64,000 bases of DNA from Schistocerca nitens (GCF_023898315.1 NC_064625.1:101604269-101668268); one strand, 5' to 3'; counted from the first letter of the stretch, positions 52,369 through 63,863 are shown. Numbers and translations: made by a program. Notes: generated by a model from the sequence alone, not told the origin.

Positions 52369-55234
52369 GAGAAAAAAATTGAATAATCAACGAAAGGATA
52401 ACGTTCTACGAGTCGGGGCGTGGAATGTCAGACACTTGAACGTGGTAGGGAAACTAGAAAATCTGAAAAGGGAAATGCAAAGGCTCAATCTAGATATAGT
52501 AGGGGTCAGTGAAGTGAAGTGGAAGGAAGACAAGGATTTCTGAGTATCGGGTAATATCAACAGCAGCATAAAATGGTATAACAGGTGTAGGATTCGTTAT
52601 GAATAGGAGAGTAGGGCAGAGGGTGTGTTACTGTGAACAGTTCAGTGGCCGGGTTGTCCTAATCAGAATCGACAGCAGGCCAACACCGACAACGATAGTT
52701 CAGGTATACATGCCGACGTCGCAAGCTGAAGATGAACAGATAGAAAAAGTGTATGAGGATATTGAAAGGGTAATGCAGTATGTAAAGGGGGACGAAAATC
52801 TAATAGTCATGGACGACTGGAATGCAGTTGTAGGGGAAGGAGTAGAAGAAAAGGTTACAGGAGAATATGGGCTTGGGAGAAGGAATGAAAGAGGAGAAAG
52901 ACTAATTGAGTTCTGTAACAGGTTTCAGCTAGTAATAGCGAATACCCTGTTCAAGAATCACAAGAGGAGGAGGTATACTAGGAAAAGCCCGGGAGATACG
53001 GTAAGATTTCAATTAGATTACATCATGGTCAGACAGAGATTCCGAAATCAGATACTGGATTGTAAGGCGTACCCAGGAGCAGATATAGACTCAGATCACA
53101 ATATAGTAGTGATGAAGAGTAGGCTGAAGTTCAAGACATTAGTCAGGAAGAATCAATACGCAAAGAAGTGGGATACGGAAGTACTAAGGAATGACGAGAT
53201 ACGTTTGAAGTTCTCTAACGCTATAGATACAGCAATAAGGAATAGCGCAGTAGGCAGTACAGTTGAAGAGGAATGGACATCTCTAAAACGGGCCATCATA
53301 GAAGTTGGGAAGGAAAACATAGGTACAAAGAAGGTAGCTGCGAAGAAACCATGGGTAACAGAAGAAATACTTCAGTTGATTGATGAAAGGAGGAAGTACA
53401 AACATGTTCCGGGAAAATCAGGAATACAGAAATACAAGTCGCTGAGGAATGAAATAAATAGGAAGTGCAGGGAAGCTAAGACGAAATGGCTGCAGGAAAA
53501 ATGTGAAGACATCGAAAAAGATATGATTGTCGGAAGGACAGACTCAGCATACAGGAAAGTCAAAACAACCTTTGGTGACATTAAAAGCAACGGTGGTAAC
53601 ATTAAGAGTGCAACGGGAATTCCACTGTTAAATGCAGAGGAGAGAGCAGATAGGTGGAAAGAATACATTGAAAGCCTCTATGAGGGTGAAGATTTGTCTG
53701 ATGTGATAGAAGAAGAAACAGGAGTCGATTTAGAAGAGATAGGGGATCCAGTATTAGAATCGGAATTTAAAAGAGCTTTGGAGGACTAACGGTCAAATGA
53801 GGCAGAAGGGATAGATAACATTCCATCAGAATTTCTAAAATCATTGGGGGAAGTGGCAACAAAACGACTATTCACGTTGGTGTGTAGAATATATGAGTCT
53901 GGCGACATACCATCTGACTTTCGGAAAAGCATCATCCGAAGACGGCAAGAGCTGACAAGTGCGAGAGTTGTCGCACAATCAGCTTAGCAGCTCATGCATC
54001 GAAGCTGCTTACAAGAATAATATACAGAAGAATGGAAAAGAAAATTGAGAATGCGCTATGTGACGATCAGTTTGGCTTTAGGAAAAGTAAAGGGACGAGA
54101 GAGGCAATTCTGACGTTACGGCTAATAATGGAAGCAAGGCTAAAGAAAAATCAAGACACTTTCATAGGATTTGTCGACCTGGAAAAAGCGTTCGACAATA
54201 TAAAATGGTGCAAGCTGTTCGAGATTCTGAAAAAAGTAGGGGTAAGGTATAGGGAGAGACGGGTCATATACAATATGTACAACAACCAAGAGGGAATAAT
54301 AAGAGTGGACGATCAAGAACGAAGTGCTCGTATTAAGAAGGGTGTAAGACAAGGCTGTAGCCTTTCGCCCCTACTCTTCAATCTGTACATCGAGGAAGCA
54401 ATGATGGAAATAAAAGAAAGGTTCAGGAGTGGAATTAAAATACAAGGAGAAAGGATATCAATGATACGATTCGCTGATGACATTGCTATCCTGAGTGAAA
54501 GTGAAGAAGAGTTAAATGATCTGCTGAACGGAATGAACAGTCTAATGAGTACACAGTATGGTTTGAGAGTAAATCGGAGAAAGACGAAGGTAATGAGAAG
54601 TAGTAGAAATGAGTACAGCGAGAAACTTAACATCAGGATTGATGGTCACGAAGTCAATGAAGTTAAGGAATTCAGCTACCTAGGCAGTAAAATAACCAAT
54701 GACGGAAAGAGCAAGGAGGACATCAAAAGCAAACTCGATATGGCAAAAACGGCATTTCTGGCCAAGAGAAGTCTACTAATATCAAATACCGGCCTTAATT
54801 TGAGGAAGAAATTTCTGAGGATGTACGTCTGGGGTACAGCATTGTATGGTAGTGAAACATGTACTGTGGGAAAACCGGAACAGAAGAGAATCGAAGCATT
54901 TGAGATGTGGTGCTATAGACGAATGTTGAAAATTAGGTGGACTGATAAGGTTAGGAATGAGGAGGTTCTACGCAGAATCGGAGAGGAAAGGAGTATGTGG
55001 AAAACACTGATAAGGAGAAGGGACAGGATGATAGGACATCTGCTAAGACATGAGGGAATGACTGCCATGGTACTAGAGGGAGCTGTAGAGGGCAAAAACT
55101 GTAGAGGAAGACAGAGATTGGAATACGTCAAGCAAATAATTGAGGACGTAGGTTGCAAGTGCTACTCTGAGATGAAGAGGTTAGCACAGGAAAGGAATTC
55201 GTGGCGGGCCGCATCAAACCAGTCAGTAGACTGA
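52369..55234 (+). pseudogene. RTE-3 endonuclease-reverse transcriptase, three breaks
   Basis: The frame from ATG 52369 holds the start of the AP-like endonuclease (LRVGAWNVRHLNVVGKLENL, VGVSEVKWK). After a stop at 52541 the frame 52599-53789 continues the endonuclease (VQVYMPTSQAEDEQIEKVYE, IVMDDWNAVVGEG, LIEFCNRFQLVIANTLF, ADIDSDHNIVV), then the linker. A stop at 53787 and a frameshift near 53940 precede the reverse transcriptase frame 54032-55234: CDDQFGFRKSKGTREAILTL, GFVDLEKAFDNIKW, GVRQGCSLSPLLFNLYIEEA, MIRFADDIAILSES, YGSETCTVGKPEQKRIEAFE, CYRRMLKIRW. It ends SNQSVD. About 950 residues in all, as for BovB-type RTE. The RT part is fully open. Confidence 0.92.
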
Positions 55235-55250
55235 TGACCAAAAAAAAAAG

Positions 55251-55294
55251 TTCTAGGGGACTGATGACCTCAGATGTTAAGTCCCATAGTGCTG
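55251..55294 (+). mobile_element. SINE-A tail fragment
   Basis: TTCTAGGGGACTGATGACCT and the following bases to CATAGTGCT match the SINE-A body. It joins directly to a SINE-C fragment. Confidence 0.8.
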
Positions 55295-55479
55295 TGGCTA
55301 AGCTTCTGTAAAGTTTGGAAGGTAGGAGACGAGATACTGGCAGAAGTAAAGCTGTGAGGAGCGGGCGTGAGTCGTGCTTCGGTAGCTCAGATGGTAGAGC
55401 AGTTGCCCGCGAAAGGCAAAGGTCTCGAGTTCGAGTTTCGGTCGGGCACACAGTTTTAATCTGCCAGGAAGTTTCAACA
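55294..55479 (+). mobile_element. SINE-C fragment
   Basis: It includes AAAGTTTGGAAGGTAGGAGA, the tRNA-like GTAGCTCAGATGGTAGAGCA (55383-55402), a B-box-like GAGTTCGAGTTTCGG and ACACAGTTTTAATCTGCCAG with AAGTTTC at the end. The 5' half is missing relative to 5931-6251. Confidence 0.85.
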
Positions 55480-55722
55480 ATGGATGAACTCAGACATCGC
55501 ATAACAGCAACTGTGGAAGCTGTAACTGAAGACATGCTGCATTGTGGGAACAATTTGAATATCGCATTTCGAGGGAGGCATACTGAACACCTACGAAAAG
55601 GTATGAAAACAGAAACTGAGTTTCCCGTTCAACAAAAAACAGAATTCATTGTATATATTTATTAGTTTTAGAAATACAGACGTGCCAAATAGGACGATTC
55701 TTTTTGATACCTCCTGTATTTC
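55480..55722 (+). pseudogene. Mariner-like 3' end
   Basis: MDELRHRITATVEAVTEDML and GRHTEHLRKG resemble the C-terminus of the MarN group (ELRARINDAFELIDGDMLRR and GAHIEHL). The element end read inward is CAGGAGGTATCAAAAAG near 55722. Everything upstream is lost. Confidence 0.7.
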
Positions 55723-57846
55723 ACATTAACTACGTAAAACCGTCATGTTTGAAATGCAAACTCTTAAATATATCCTTTTTTTACGTTTCGGATTATTCAC
55801 CGATACGCTAGCGAAAAAAAAATCAAAACCGGAACTGGATAGTACAGCTTGAGTAGTTTGTGTTTCATTTTAAGCGAATGCTTGTTTCTCACTGATCTCA
55901 ATCTTCTTGCTGTCGTATCTCCTGAACCGTGTGTCACAGATTAATATAATTTTGCGCGTCCATTAGGTGGTGTACGTCGATAACGTCTGCAGAATGTGTT
56001 GCGAATAGAGTCGGTAGTAAAGAAGTAATGCAGCAAAACATCGTGACTGATGCTGAAATTTGACAGCATGAACAACGAAGTTGTAGTAAGCGATAAATTT
56101 TTTCATTCGCATTATTTTGTGCTGGTGTCAGCTAGAAAAAGTTTCGCAAAAGTTTGGAATCATGTGTTTTGTATGTTGGCAGTCGTTAACTGCTCTCGTT
56201 CTGAGATACTGGATCAATATAGTATGGGTTCTGTAGTGTCCCTTTCCATATATTTAACATGAACATTATAAATAACGACAAAAGAACTATACATGTGTAA
56301 TGTTGTGTGAACTTACATGCCTAATTGTGATACGGACAAAGTGACGAAACTTTAAAGACAATTTATCGATTCTCATAATAGAAAAAAGGCATTCTCCGTG
56401 ATATAAGATCATATGTGTAAACTAAAGAATTGAACACTATAATCTTTGTTATATTGTAAAAGGACTGGAAGACAACGAACTTAGTCGTCTTCTGAAGTTT
56501 TCTTGTGTCTTAGCTACTGTTTGAGTGCAGAAGGTACGATTGTATTGCGATAGCTTTTGTCTTGCTCTCGTTTAATTACTGGAACGTAATTGATGTGTAA
56601 AAAGAGCTACGAAAATATAATAAGCAAATCTGGAGTCCAGAGTAATCAATTAAGGAACCCACGCCACATTTGTTATAACGCAAGAGTTTTTGTAGCATTT
56701 TTTGCAGTTGCTGCGGAGCTAGCTGCGATCATCTTTGACTGAGAAAGTTGGCCACCATTACGCGGCGCATTTAAACTTTTTATTTCCACAGGAAATAAGA
56801 CGAAGCCGGAGCAGAGGAAATTGTTTAAAAATACTATCAAAATTAATTAGCATCAAATCAGAAGATTTATTTGATCAAAAAGTGACTATTTTCAGCGATA
56901 CAGTTCACTATAGGTCAGGTGCCTCTTTGCATAAATTTTATTACGCTAACGCATCTGATATTATTTGTAGGGAGCCTGGCTCTCGTTTTCAATGAGAATT
57001 TAAGGTTTAATTTGGCTACTTGCAAATATAATATTGCTTAGTTGTAATTGTTTCTTACGAGGTTTTATGAAAGATAGCTTTACGAAATTTAACTTCTCGA
57101 ACTTAATAGAATCCTCATATAACTGTAATACTTGTGTTGTTGCGTTAAACTTGTAACGTAAAATTGTACTCCGAATCAATAGATAACAGAATTTTTATTT
57201 TTTTCAGTTCGATCAATAATTATATAAAACAATGAAAAGCAAATTTTTCTCTCTCTTGCAAGCTGTTAGATATGTAACCTCCAACAGGGATTCCCTGTGC
57301 ACCGTTTTAGTAATTTGCTTGTGTACATTGCAGTGAAAGCCGGTTTTCCTACATCTGTATTTTCTATACTGTTCTGCTGTTTAACTCACGCACGCAGAAT
57401 CCATTTCAAGCCGATATCGTACAGCCGTAAGGAACTTGCCTTTCCCGTGTGTTAACGTACGTCCCTGGCTGCTGGTAAGAAGAGGAGTCAAGACGTGGGT
57501 TAAACACGCGGGAGACTTACCATGGCTGCGGTCTGTTGTCGCTCTCTGCTGTCGGCACACAAACTGCCAGCAGCCCGCCGTGACTGGCGCACCTTACCCT
57601 GCCATGCCGACTGCCCGTCGATGACCCGTGTGTTGTCCGACCTGTTGCCCCTGGAGACTGTACACGCGGCGACACAAACGCGCCGATGGTCGGCAGGAGG
57701 GTACAGCTATCGCGCCAAACACCCATGCGCAATCGGGAAAAACATGCAAAGAGCTATGTCGAGCAATGACACACAAATTGTACACCAAAACCCAAATTTT
57801 GTCGCCTACGTACGAAAAAAGCACACCCGAAGAATATATATATATA
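55723..57846. other. Longest unassigned stretch
   Basis: About 2.1 kb without a repeat, domain or hairpin motif that I recognise. Mostly AT-rich, except 57420-57740, which is GC- and CpG-rich and contains an open frame of 127 codons at 57522-57905 with no family resemblance; its last codons run into the next mariner. It could be single-copy DNA or an old element. Confidence 0.35.
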
Positions 57847-58753
57847 CAGGGTTATTACAAATGATTGAAACGATTTCACAGCTCTACAATAACTTTATTA
57901 TTTGAGATATTCTCACAATGCTTTGCACACACATACAAAAACTCAAAAAGTTTTTTTAGGCATTCACAAATGTTCGATATGTGCCCCTTTAGTGATTCGG
58001 CAGACATCAAGCCGATAATAAAGTTCCTCCCACACTCGGCGCAGCATGTCCCCATCAATGAGTTCGAAAGCATCGTTGATGCGAGCTCGCAGTTCTGGCA
58101 CATTTCTCGGTAGAGGAGGTTTAAACACTGAATCTTTCACATAACCCCACAGAAAGAAATCGCATGGGATTAAGTCGGGAGAGCGTGGAGGCCATGACAT
58201 GAATTGTTGATCATGATCTCCACCACGACCGATCCATCGGTTTTCCAATCTCCTGTTTAAGAAATGCTTCTGCTTTAGCCTTTTCCGTAAGATTTTCCAA
58301 ACCGTCGGCTGTGGTACGTTTAGCTCCCTGCTTGCTTTATTCGTCGACTTCCGCGGCTACGCGTGAAACTTGCCCGCACGCGTTCAACCGTTTCTTCGCT
58401 CACTGCAGGCCGACCCGTTGATTTCCCCTTACAGAGGCATCCAGAAGCTTTAAACTGCGCATACCATCGCCGAATGGAGTTAGCAGTTGGTGGATCTTTG
58501 TTGAACTTCGTCCTGAAGTGTCGTTGCACTGTTATGACTGACTGATGTGAGTGCATTTCAAGCACGACATACGCTTTCTCGGCTCCTGTCGCCATTTTGT
58601 CTCACTGCGCTCTCGAGCGCTCTGGCGGCAGAAACCTGAAGTGCGCCTTCAGCCGAGCAAAACTTTATTTTTTCTACGTATCTGTAGTGTGTCGTGACCA
58701 TATGTCAATGAATGGAGCTACAGTGAATTTATGAAATCGCTTCAATCATTTGT
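57847..58753 (-). mobile_element. MarN-group mariner, internally deleted
   Basis: Left end CAGGGTTATTACAAATGATT at TA 57845-57846. The right end is the inverted copy but lacks its last dozen bases where RTE-4 begins. At about 900 bp it has lost the middle of its gene. Confidence 0.88.
57964..58595 (-). pseudogene. MarN-group transposase with central deletion
   Basis: The N-terminal frame 58595-58320 reads MATGAEKAYVVLEMHSHQSV, then GCLCKGKSTGRPAVSEETVE, very close in pattern to the intact MarN protein. After SRGSRRIKQAGS a short helix-turn-helix remnant is left, and the first and second catalytic Asp segments are deleted. The frame 58248-57964 gives NRWIGRGGDHDQQFMSWPPR, SPDLIPCDFFLWGYVKDSVF with the third Asp, and the C-terminus RITKGAHIEHL. 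It has a partner protein in MarN if that is active, but its ends differ. Confidence 0.88.
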
Positions 58754-60537
58754 GATCTTCAGTCCTGAGACTGGTTTGATGCAGCTCTCCATGCTACTCT
58801 ATCCTGTGCAAGCCTCTTCATCTCCCAGTACCTACTGCAACCTACATCCTTCTGAATCTGCTTAGTGTATTCATCTCTTGGTCTCCCTCTACGACTTTTA
58901 CCCTCCACACTGCCCTCCAATACTAAATTGGTGATCCCTTGATGCCTCAGAACATGTCCTACCAACCGATCCCTTCTTCTGGTCAAGTTGTGCCACAAAC
59001 TTCTCTTCTCCCCAATCCTATTCAATACTTCCTCATTAGTCATGTGGTCTACCCATCTAATCTTCAGCATTCTTCTGTAGCACCACATTTCGAAAGCTTC
59101 TATTCTCTTCTTGTCCAAACTAGTTATCGTCCATTTTTCACTTCCATACATGGCTACACTCCATACAAATACTTTCAGAAATGACTTCCTGATACTTAAA
59201 TCTATACTCGATGTTAACAAATTTCTCTTCTTCAGAAACGCTTTCCTTGCCATTGCCATTCTACATTTTATATCCTCTCTACTTCGACCATCATCAGTTA
59301 TTTTGCTCCCCAAATAGCAAAACTCCTTTACTACTTTAAGTGTCTCATTTCCTAATCTAATTCCCTCAGCATCACCTGACTTAATTCGACTACATTCCAT
59401 TATCCTTCTTTTGCTTTTGTTGATGTTCATCTTATATCCTCCTTTCAAGACACCGTCCATTCCATTCAACTGCTCTTCCAAGTCCTTTGCTGTCTCTGAC
59501 AGAATCACAATGTCATCGGCGAACCTCAAAGTTTTTATTTCTTCTCCATGGATTTTAATACCGACTCCGAATTTTTCTTTTGTTTCCTTTACTGCTTGCT
59601 CAATATACAGAATTGAATAACATCGGGGAGAGGCTACAACCCTGTCTTACTCCCTTCCCAACCACAGCTTCCCTTTCATGTCCCTCGACTCTTATAACTA
59701 CCATCTGGTTTCTGTACAAATTGTAAATAGCCTGCCGCTCCCTGTATTTTACCCTTGCCACCTTTATAGTTTGAAAGAGAGTATTCCAGTCAACATTGTC
59801 AAAAGCTTTCTCAAAGTCTACAAATGCTAGAAACGTAGGTTTGCCTTTCCTTATTCTTTCTTCTAAGATAAGTCGTAAGGTCAGTATTGCCTCACGTGTT
59901 CCAGTGTTTCTACGGAATCCAAACTGATCTTCCCCGACGTCGGCTTCTACTAGTTTTTCCATTCGTCTGTAAAGAATTCGAGTTAGTATTTTGCAGCTGT
60001 GGCTTATTAAACTGATTGTTCGGTAATTTTCACGTCTGTCAACACCTGCTTTATTTTGGATTGGAATTATTATATTCTTCTTGAAGTCTGAGGGTATTTC
60101 GCCTGTTTCATACATCTTGCTCACCAGATGGTAGAGTTTTGTCAGGAATGGCTCTCCCAAGGCCGTCAGTAGTTCCAATAGAATGTTGTCTACTACCGGG
60201 GCCTTGTTTCGACTCATGTCTTTCAGAGCTCTGTCAAACTCTTCACGCAGTATCGTATCTCCCATTTCATCTTCATCTACATCCTCTTCCATTTCCATAA
60301 TATTGTCCTCAAGTACATCACCCTTGTATAGACCCTCTATATACTCCTTCCACCTTTCTGCTTCCCCTTCTTTGCTTAGAACTGGGTTTCCATCTGAGCT
60401 CTTGATAGTCATACAAGTCGTTCTCTTATCTCCAAAGGTCTCTTTCATTTTCCTGTAGGCAGTATCTATCTTACCCCTAGTGAGATAAGCCTCTACATCC
60501 GTACATTTGTCCGCTAGCCATCCCTGCTTAGCCATTT
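58754..60537 (-). mobile_element. RTE-4, 5'-truncated RTE LINE
   Basis: Minus-strand copy closely related to RTE-2. The 3' end CAGTCTCAGGACTGAAGATC is at 58754, joined to the mariner. The 5' end is cut at the KMAKQGW codons (60537), joined to MarM-2. Confidence 0.9.
58759..60533 (-). pseudogene. RTE-4 reverse transcriptase, one frameshift
   Basis: The frame 60533-59604 covers the linker and most of the reverse transcriptase: AKQGWLADKCTDVEAYLTRG, GFRRNTGTREAILTLRLILE, AFVDFEKAFDNVDWNTLFQT, GVRQGCSLSPMLFN. A frameshift at about 59604 leads to 59529-58759 with MRFADDIVILSETAKDLEEQ (catalytic pair), CYLGSKITDDGRSREDIKCR, CYRRMLKIRWVDHMTNEEVL, GRPRDEYTKQIQKDVGCSRY and SNQSQD. Apart from that shift both parts are open, so it is a young copy, but without endonuclease. 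The upstream codons 60574-60534 (MAESLSMDQTIYK) are not RTE; they come from MarM-2. Confidence 0.92.
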
Positions 60538-60544
60538 TATATAT

Positions 60545-61167
60545 AGTTTGGTCCATTGATAGTGACTCGGCCAAATATCTTACGAAATAAGCGTCAAACG
60601 AAAAACTACAAAGAACGAAGCTTGACTAGCTTGAAGCGGGAAACCAGATGGCGCTATGGTTGGCCTGCGATGGCGCTGCCATAGGTGAAACGAATATCAA
60701 CTGCGTTTTTTAAAATAAGAACCCCCATTTTTATTACATATTCGTGTAGTCCGTAAAGAAATATGAATGTTTTAGTTGGACCACTTTTTTCGCTTTGTGA
60801 TAGCTGGCGCTGTAACAGTCATGTAACATTCCGCCAGTGCGGACGGTATTTGCTTCTTTATAAATTACCCGTGTTAAAATGAACCGTCCGCAGCTCGTGG
60901 TCGTGCGGTAGCGTTCTCGCTTCCCGCGCCCGGGTTCCCGGGTTCGATTCCCGGCGGGGTCAGGGATTTTCTCTGCCTCGTGATGACTGGGTGTTGTGTG
61001 CTGTCCTTAAGTTAGTTAGGTTTAAGTAGTTCTAAGTTCTAGGGGACTGGTGACCATAGATGTTAAGTCCCATAGTGCTTAGAGCCATTAAAATGAACCG
61101 TTTACCAACTGCGGAAGAGGTCGATATCGTGTTGATGTATGGCTATTGTGATCAAAATGCCCAACGG
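60545..61167 (+). mobile_element. MarM-2, left end and N-terminus
   Basis: 60545-60830 matches the 285-bp end of MarM-1 (for example GGAAACCAGATGGCGCTATG). Coding follows from about 61093 as MNRLPTAEEVDIVLMYGYCD and QNAQRA, the N-terminus of the MarM transposase. SINE-K interrupts at 60888, exactly over the start codon region. The rest of the element is absent after about 61167. Confidence 0.87.
60888..61087 (+). mobile_element. SINE-K, different tRNA head, SINE-A body
   Basis: The head GCTCGTGGTCGTGCGGTAGC with B box GGTTCGATTCCC differs from that of SINE-A, while from about 61010 on the body (GTTAGTTAGGTTTAAGTAGT, GGGGACTGGTGACCATAG, CATAGTGCTTAGAGCCATT) is SINE-A. A 14-bp duplication TTAAAATGAACCGT lies at 60874-60887 and 61088-61101. 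Confidence 0.94.
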
Positions 61168-61236
61168 GCAAAGGCGAAGTTCCCGAGTTCGACTTTCGGT
61201 CCGGCACACAGTTTTAATCTGCCAGGAAGTTTCATA
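61168..61236 (+). mobile_element. SINE-C 3' end
   Basis: TTCCCGAGTTCGACTTTCGG then CACACAGTTTTAATCTGCCA and AAGTTTC, the last 70 bp of SINE-C. Confidence 0.8.
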
Positions 61237-61981
61237 GACTTACATGTTGTCTGAACCTGCCGGGAACAAATCTAGCAGCCCGCCTCTTAAGCGCTTCGAT
61301 GTCTCCCTTCTCTCCGACCTGGTACGTATCTCAAACACTCGACCAGTACTGAAGAATAGATCGCACCAGCGTCCTATGTGCGGTCTCCTTTACAGGTGAA
61401 CCACTCCTTCCTAAAATTCTCCCAGTAAACCGAACATCGGCCTTCCCTGCCACAGTTATCATTTGCTCGTCCCACCTCATATCGCTGCCCAACGTTATGC
61501 CCAGATATTTAAACGACTTGACGGAGTTAAGCAGAACATCAGTGACACTGTCTCCGAACATTACAGATTTGGCCTTCCTACTCATCCGCATTAACTTACA
61601 TTTTTCCACATTTAGGGATAGCTGCCATTCATCACACCGACTGGAAATTTTTGTGTAAGTCGCCTTGTTTCTTCCTACAGTCACTCAACTTCGACATATT
61701 ACCGTACACCACGGCATCATCAGCAAACAACCGCAAATTTCTGCCCACCCTGTCAGCAAAATCATTTATGTATATACAGTGTGAGATTTGTGCTTTTACC
61801 AGTGGGGGGGATGTCTTAGGGGGTTAGTATAATTACTTATCTTACTAGCTTGCACCGTGGCGTTACCCATGGTTAAACAGTTATTTATAAATAGATGTTA
61901 ATGCCGAAACTCAGTATTCACGCGTGTGCACTATCAGAAAAGCTATCCCTTGTTATATCTTTAAAAGTACATTATTGGTAA

Positions 61982-62463
61982 TGTTGTGACTTAGCAAGAC
62001 AGCCAAGTCACAACGAGAGGAAGCCGAAAGGCACCCGTTAAGCTCACGCAGATTGGCGTGAGGTCTGGAACAGTTAAAAGGAAATGAGAACTTAAAAAAT
62101 GGACGCAGTTGCTGTAATACTTAACTTTAATCCACATTTGTAGAACATCGCTCTTGATGATACATGCTTCAAAATATTAATTATCAAAGCTATGGCGCCT
62201 TGCTAGGTCGTAGCCAATGACTTAGCTGAAGGCTATGCTATCGTCTCGGCAAATGAGAGCGTATTTGTCAGTGTGGCTTCGCCAGCAAAGTCTGCTGTAC
62301 AACTGGGGCGAGTGCTCGTACGTCTCTCTAGACCTGCCGTGTGGGGGCGCTCGGTCTGCTATCACTGACAGTGGCGACACGCGGGTCCGACGTATACTAA
62401 CGGACCGCGGCCGATTTAAAAGGCTACCACCTAGCAAGTGTGGTGTCTGGCGGTGACACCACA
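61982..62463 (-). repeat. Solo LTR, family L, copy 2
   Basis: Same LTR as at 14145-14629, same orientation, TG...CA ends. A 5-bp duplication GGTAA lies at 61977-61981 and 62464-62468. No internal sequence. Confidence 0.9.
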
Positions 62464-62499
62464 GGTAAAGTTTATTCACAAAATCATCTACATACAGGT

Positions 62500-62965
62500 A
62501 TACGATGGGAATTCAAAAAGTAAAGCACATTTGTGAAAAGCTGTACTTATTCTGATGATAGAAAACTGAAACATGCGTTATTTTTCTATGTAACCTCCCT
62601 AGACTTCAATGCAGTTTTTCCGACGTTTTATGAGTTTTTTTTCATCAGAAAATACGTTTTTCGGTTGCATCTGTAACCAATTTTGCACCGCAGCAATGAC
62701 GTCTTCATCACTTTCAAATCTTCTTCCCTGTAGTGCTTCCGTTAAGGGTCCAAACATGTGAAAATCACTTGGAGCCAGGTCTGGACTGTATGGTGGATGT
62801 TCCAGCACCTCGAATCTCAACTCCTTTATTGCGTCGGCTGTCCGTTTGGCAGAGTGTGGGCGAGCGTTATCTTGCTGCAGGATGACACCTCTTCACAGTT
62901 TTCTACGACGTTTGGATCTGATTGCAGGTTTTAGTTTCGTACGCAACACATCACATCCACCATAC
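62500..62965 (-). pseudogene. DD34D mariner remnant
   Basis: Reading from 62890 on the minus strand: ILQQDNARPHSAKRTADAIK (second Asp, spelled over a frame break near 62880), then the frame 62820-62599 with LRFEVLEHPPYSPDLAPSDF (third Asp, 34 residues further) and LTEALQGRRFESDEDVIAAV. The N-terminal half and both ends are unclear. Confidence 0.82.
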
Positions 62966-63863
62966 AATACAGACCTGGCTCTAAAGCCTTGTTTACGCTG
63001 GGGCGACGTCTTGCAACATTGTGGCATGCTACGGAAATGTCGCGTGCGTCGTCTTGTAGCATGCTACAACAGGCAACATCTTGCGGCGTATGTTGCATGC
63101 GGCAGGTTAATTTATACTAAAGCAACAGAATTTGTGCCACACGTGTGTCGGTCTTGCAGTATAAAGGATAATAAAGTATCGCAGCGGCGGCCTACTTGGT
63201 ACTTGCACGTGCAGCTAACAACGGAAATGAAAACCAAAGGAAAATAAAACGATGGTGGAGGAGAAGAGTATTTAAAGAAGGTCGACGAAATAGTATCCTA
63301 GGAATTAGAAGCAGACGATGGTGCGTTATTTAGTAATGTGTGCTTTCGTCCCAGGCGCGTTAGTCCGCGCCATACCGTAGCCAAAAGGTGGCCTAACGGT
63401 AAATGTTCGTACAGGTACCGGGCCGGTCACCACCCTGTCTCAGGGCCAGGGGTGGGAATTTCAGCTCCCAGCTCACCCAACTCTGCGGTACGACTGCTGC
63501 GGTATGACTGCCACACTACTTCCCTCGCAAGCTCGCAATTAAACGGATAACGGACCTTAGACGAAAGCAACAATGACAACATGAGAATGATGATTTGGTT
63601 CTAAATGTTTTGAAATGCTTAACTATTACATAACACTTTTTCAAAATTAATAAGCAAACATATTAATAGTATTAATAGTAAGACTGTATTAAAAACTTTC
63701 AGTGTTCGGCTCCACAAATTTAAATTATATGTAAAGTTTTACTCCAGTGCGTGGGAAATAAACATCGCAGGTTGGGATGCATAAACTAAAGCCAGAGGAG
63801 GGGATGGTCTGATGCACAGGGGGGGAAATCGCCCCCATCCCCACCCCTGCAAATCGCACACTG
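62966..63863. other. hAT-like interior, unassigned
   Basis: 63000-63105 contains repeated GCAAC, GCATGC and TGCATGC blocks that partly pair. 63340-63560 is GC-rich. The right end is C/G-rich with GGGGGG and CCCCC runs. No gene recognised. Confidence 0.4.

Larger units (their letters stand above)
51940..55249 (+). mobile_element. RTE-3, near full-length RTE LINE with tRNA-like head
   Basis: The element starts with a tRNA-like block (51940-52013), then about 355 bp of leader, endonuclease, reverse transcriptase and the family 3' end CAGTCAGTAGACTGATGACC plus A10. It is the only copy here that reaches the 5' region. No target duplication was found; the left flank is TcH. Confidence 0.85.
61777..63863. 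mobile_element. hAT-like non-autonomous element (2,087 bp)
   Basis: Ends CAGTGTGAGATTTG and, from the right, CAGTGTGCGATTTG are 14-bp inverted repeats with one mismatch. The 8-bp duplication TGTATATA lies at 61769-61776 and 63864-63871, both in LINE-I. An 8-bp duplication and CAG-type ends fit the hAT superfamily. No hAT transposase is visible. Contents: a solo LTR, a mariner remnant and unassigned sequence. Confidence 0.75.

Noticed and set aside
57522..57905. 127-codon frame as a host exon
   Set aside because: No domain or family resemblance, its 3' codons lie in a mariner end, and the complementary strand has equally long frames. Kept only as a GC-rich curiosity.
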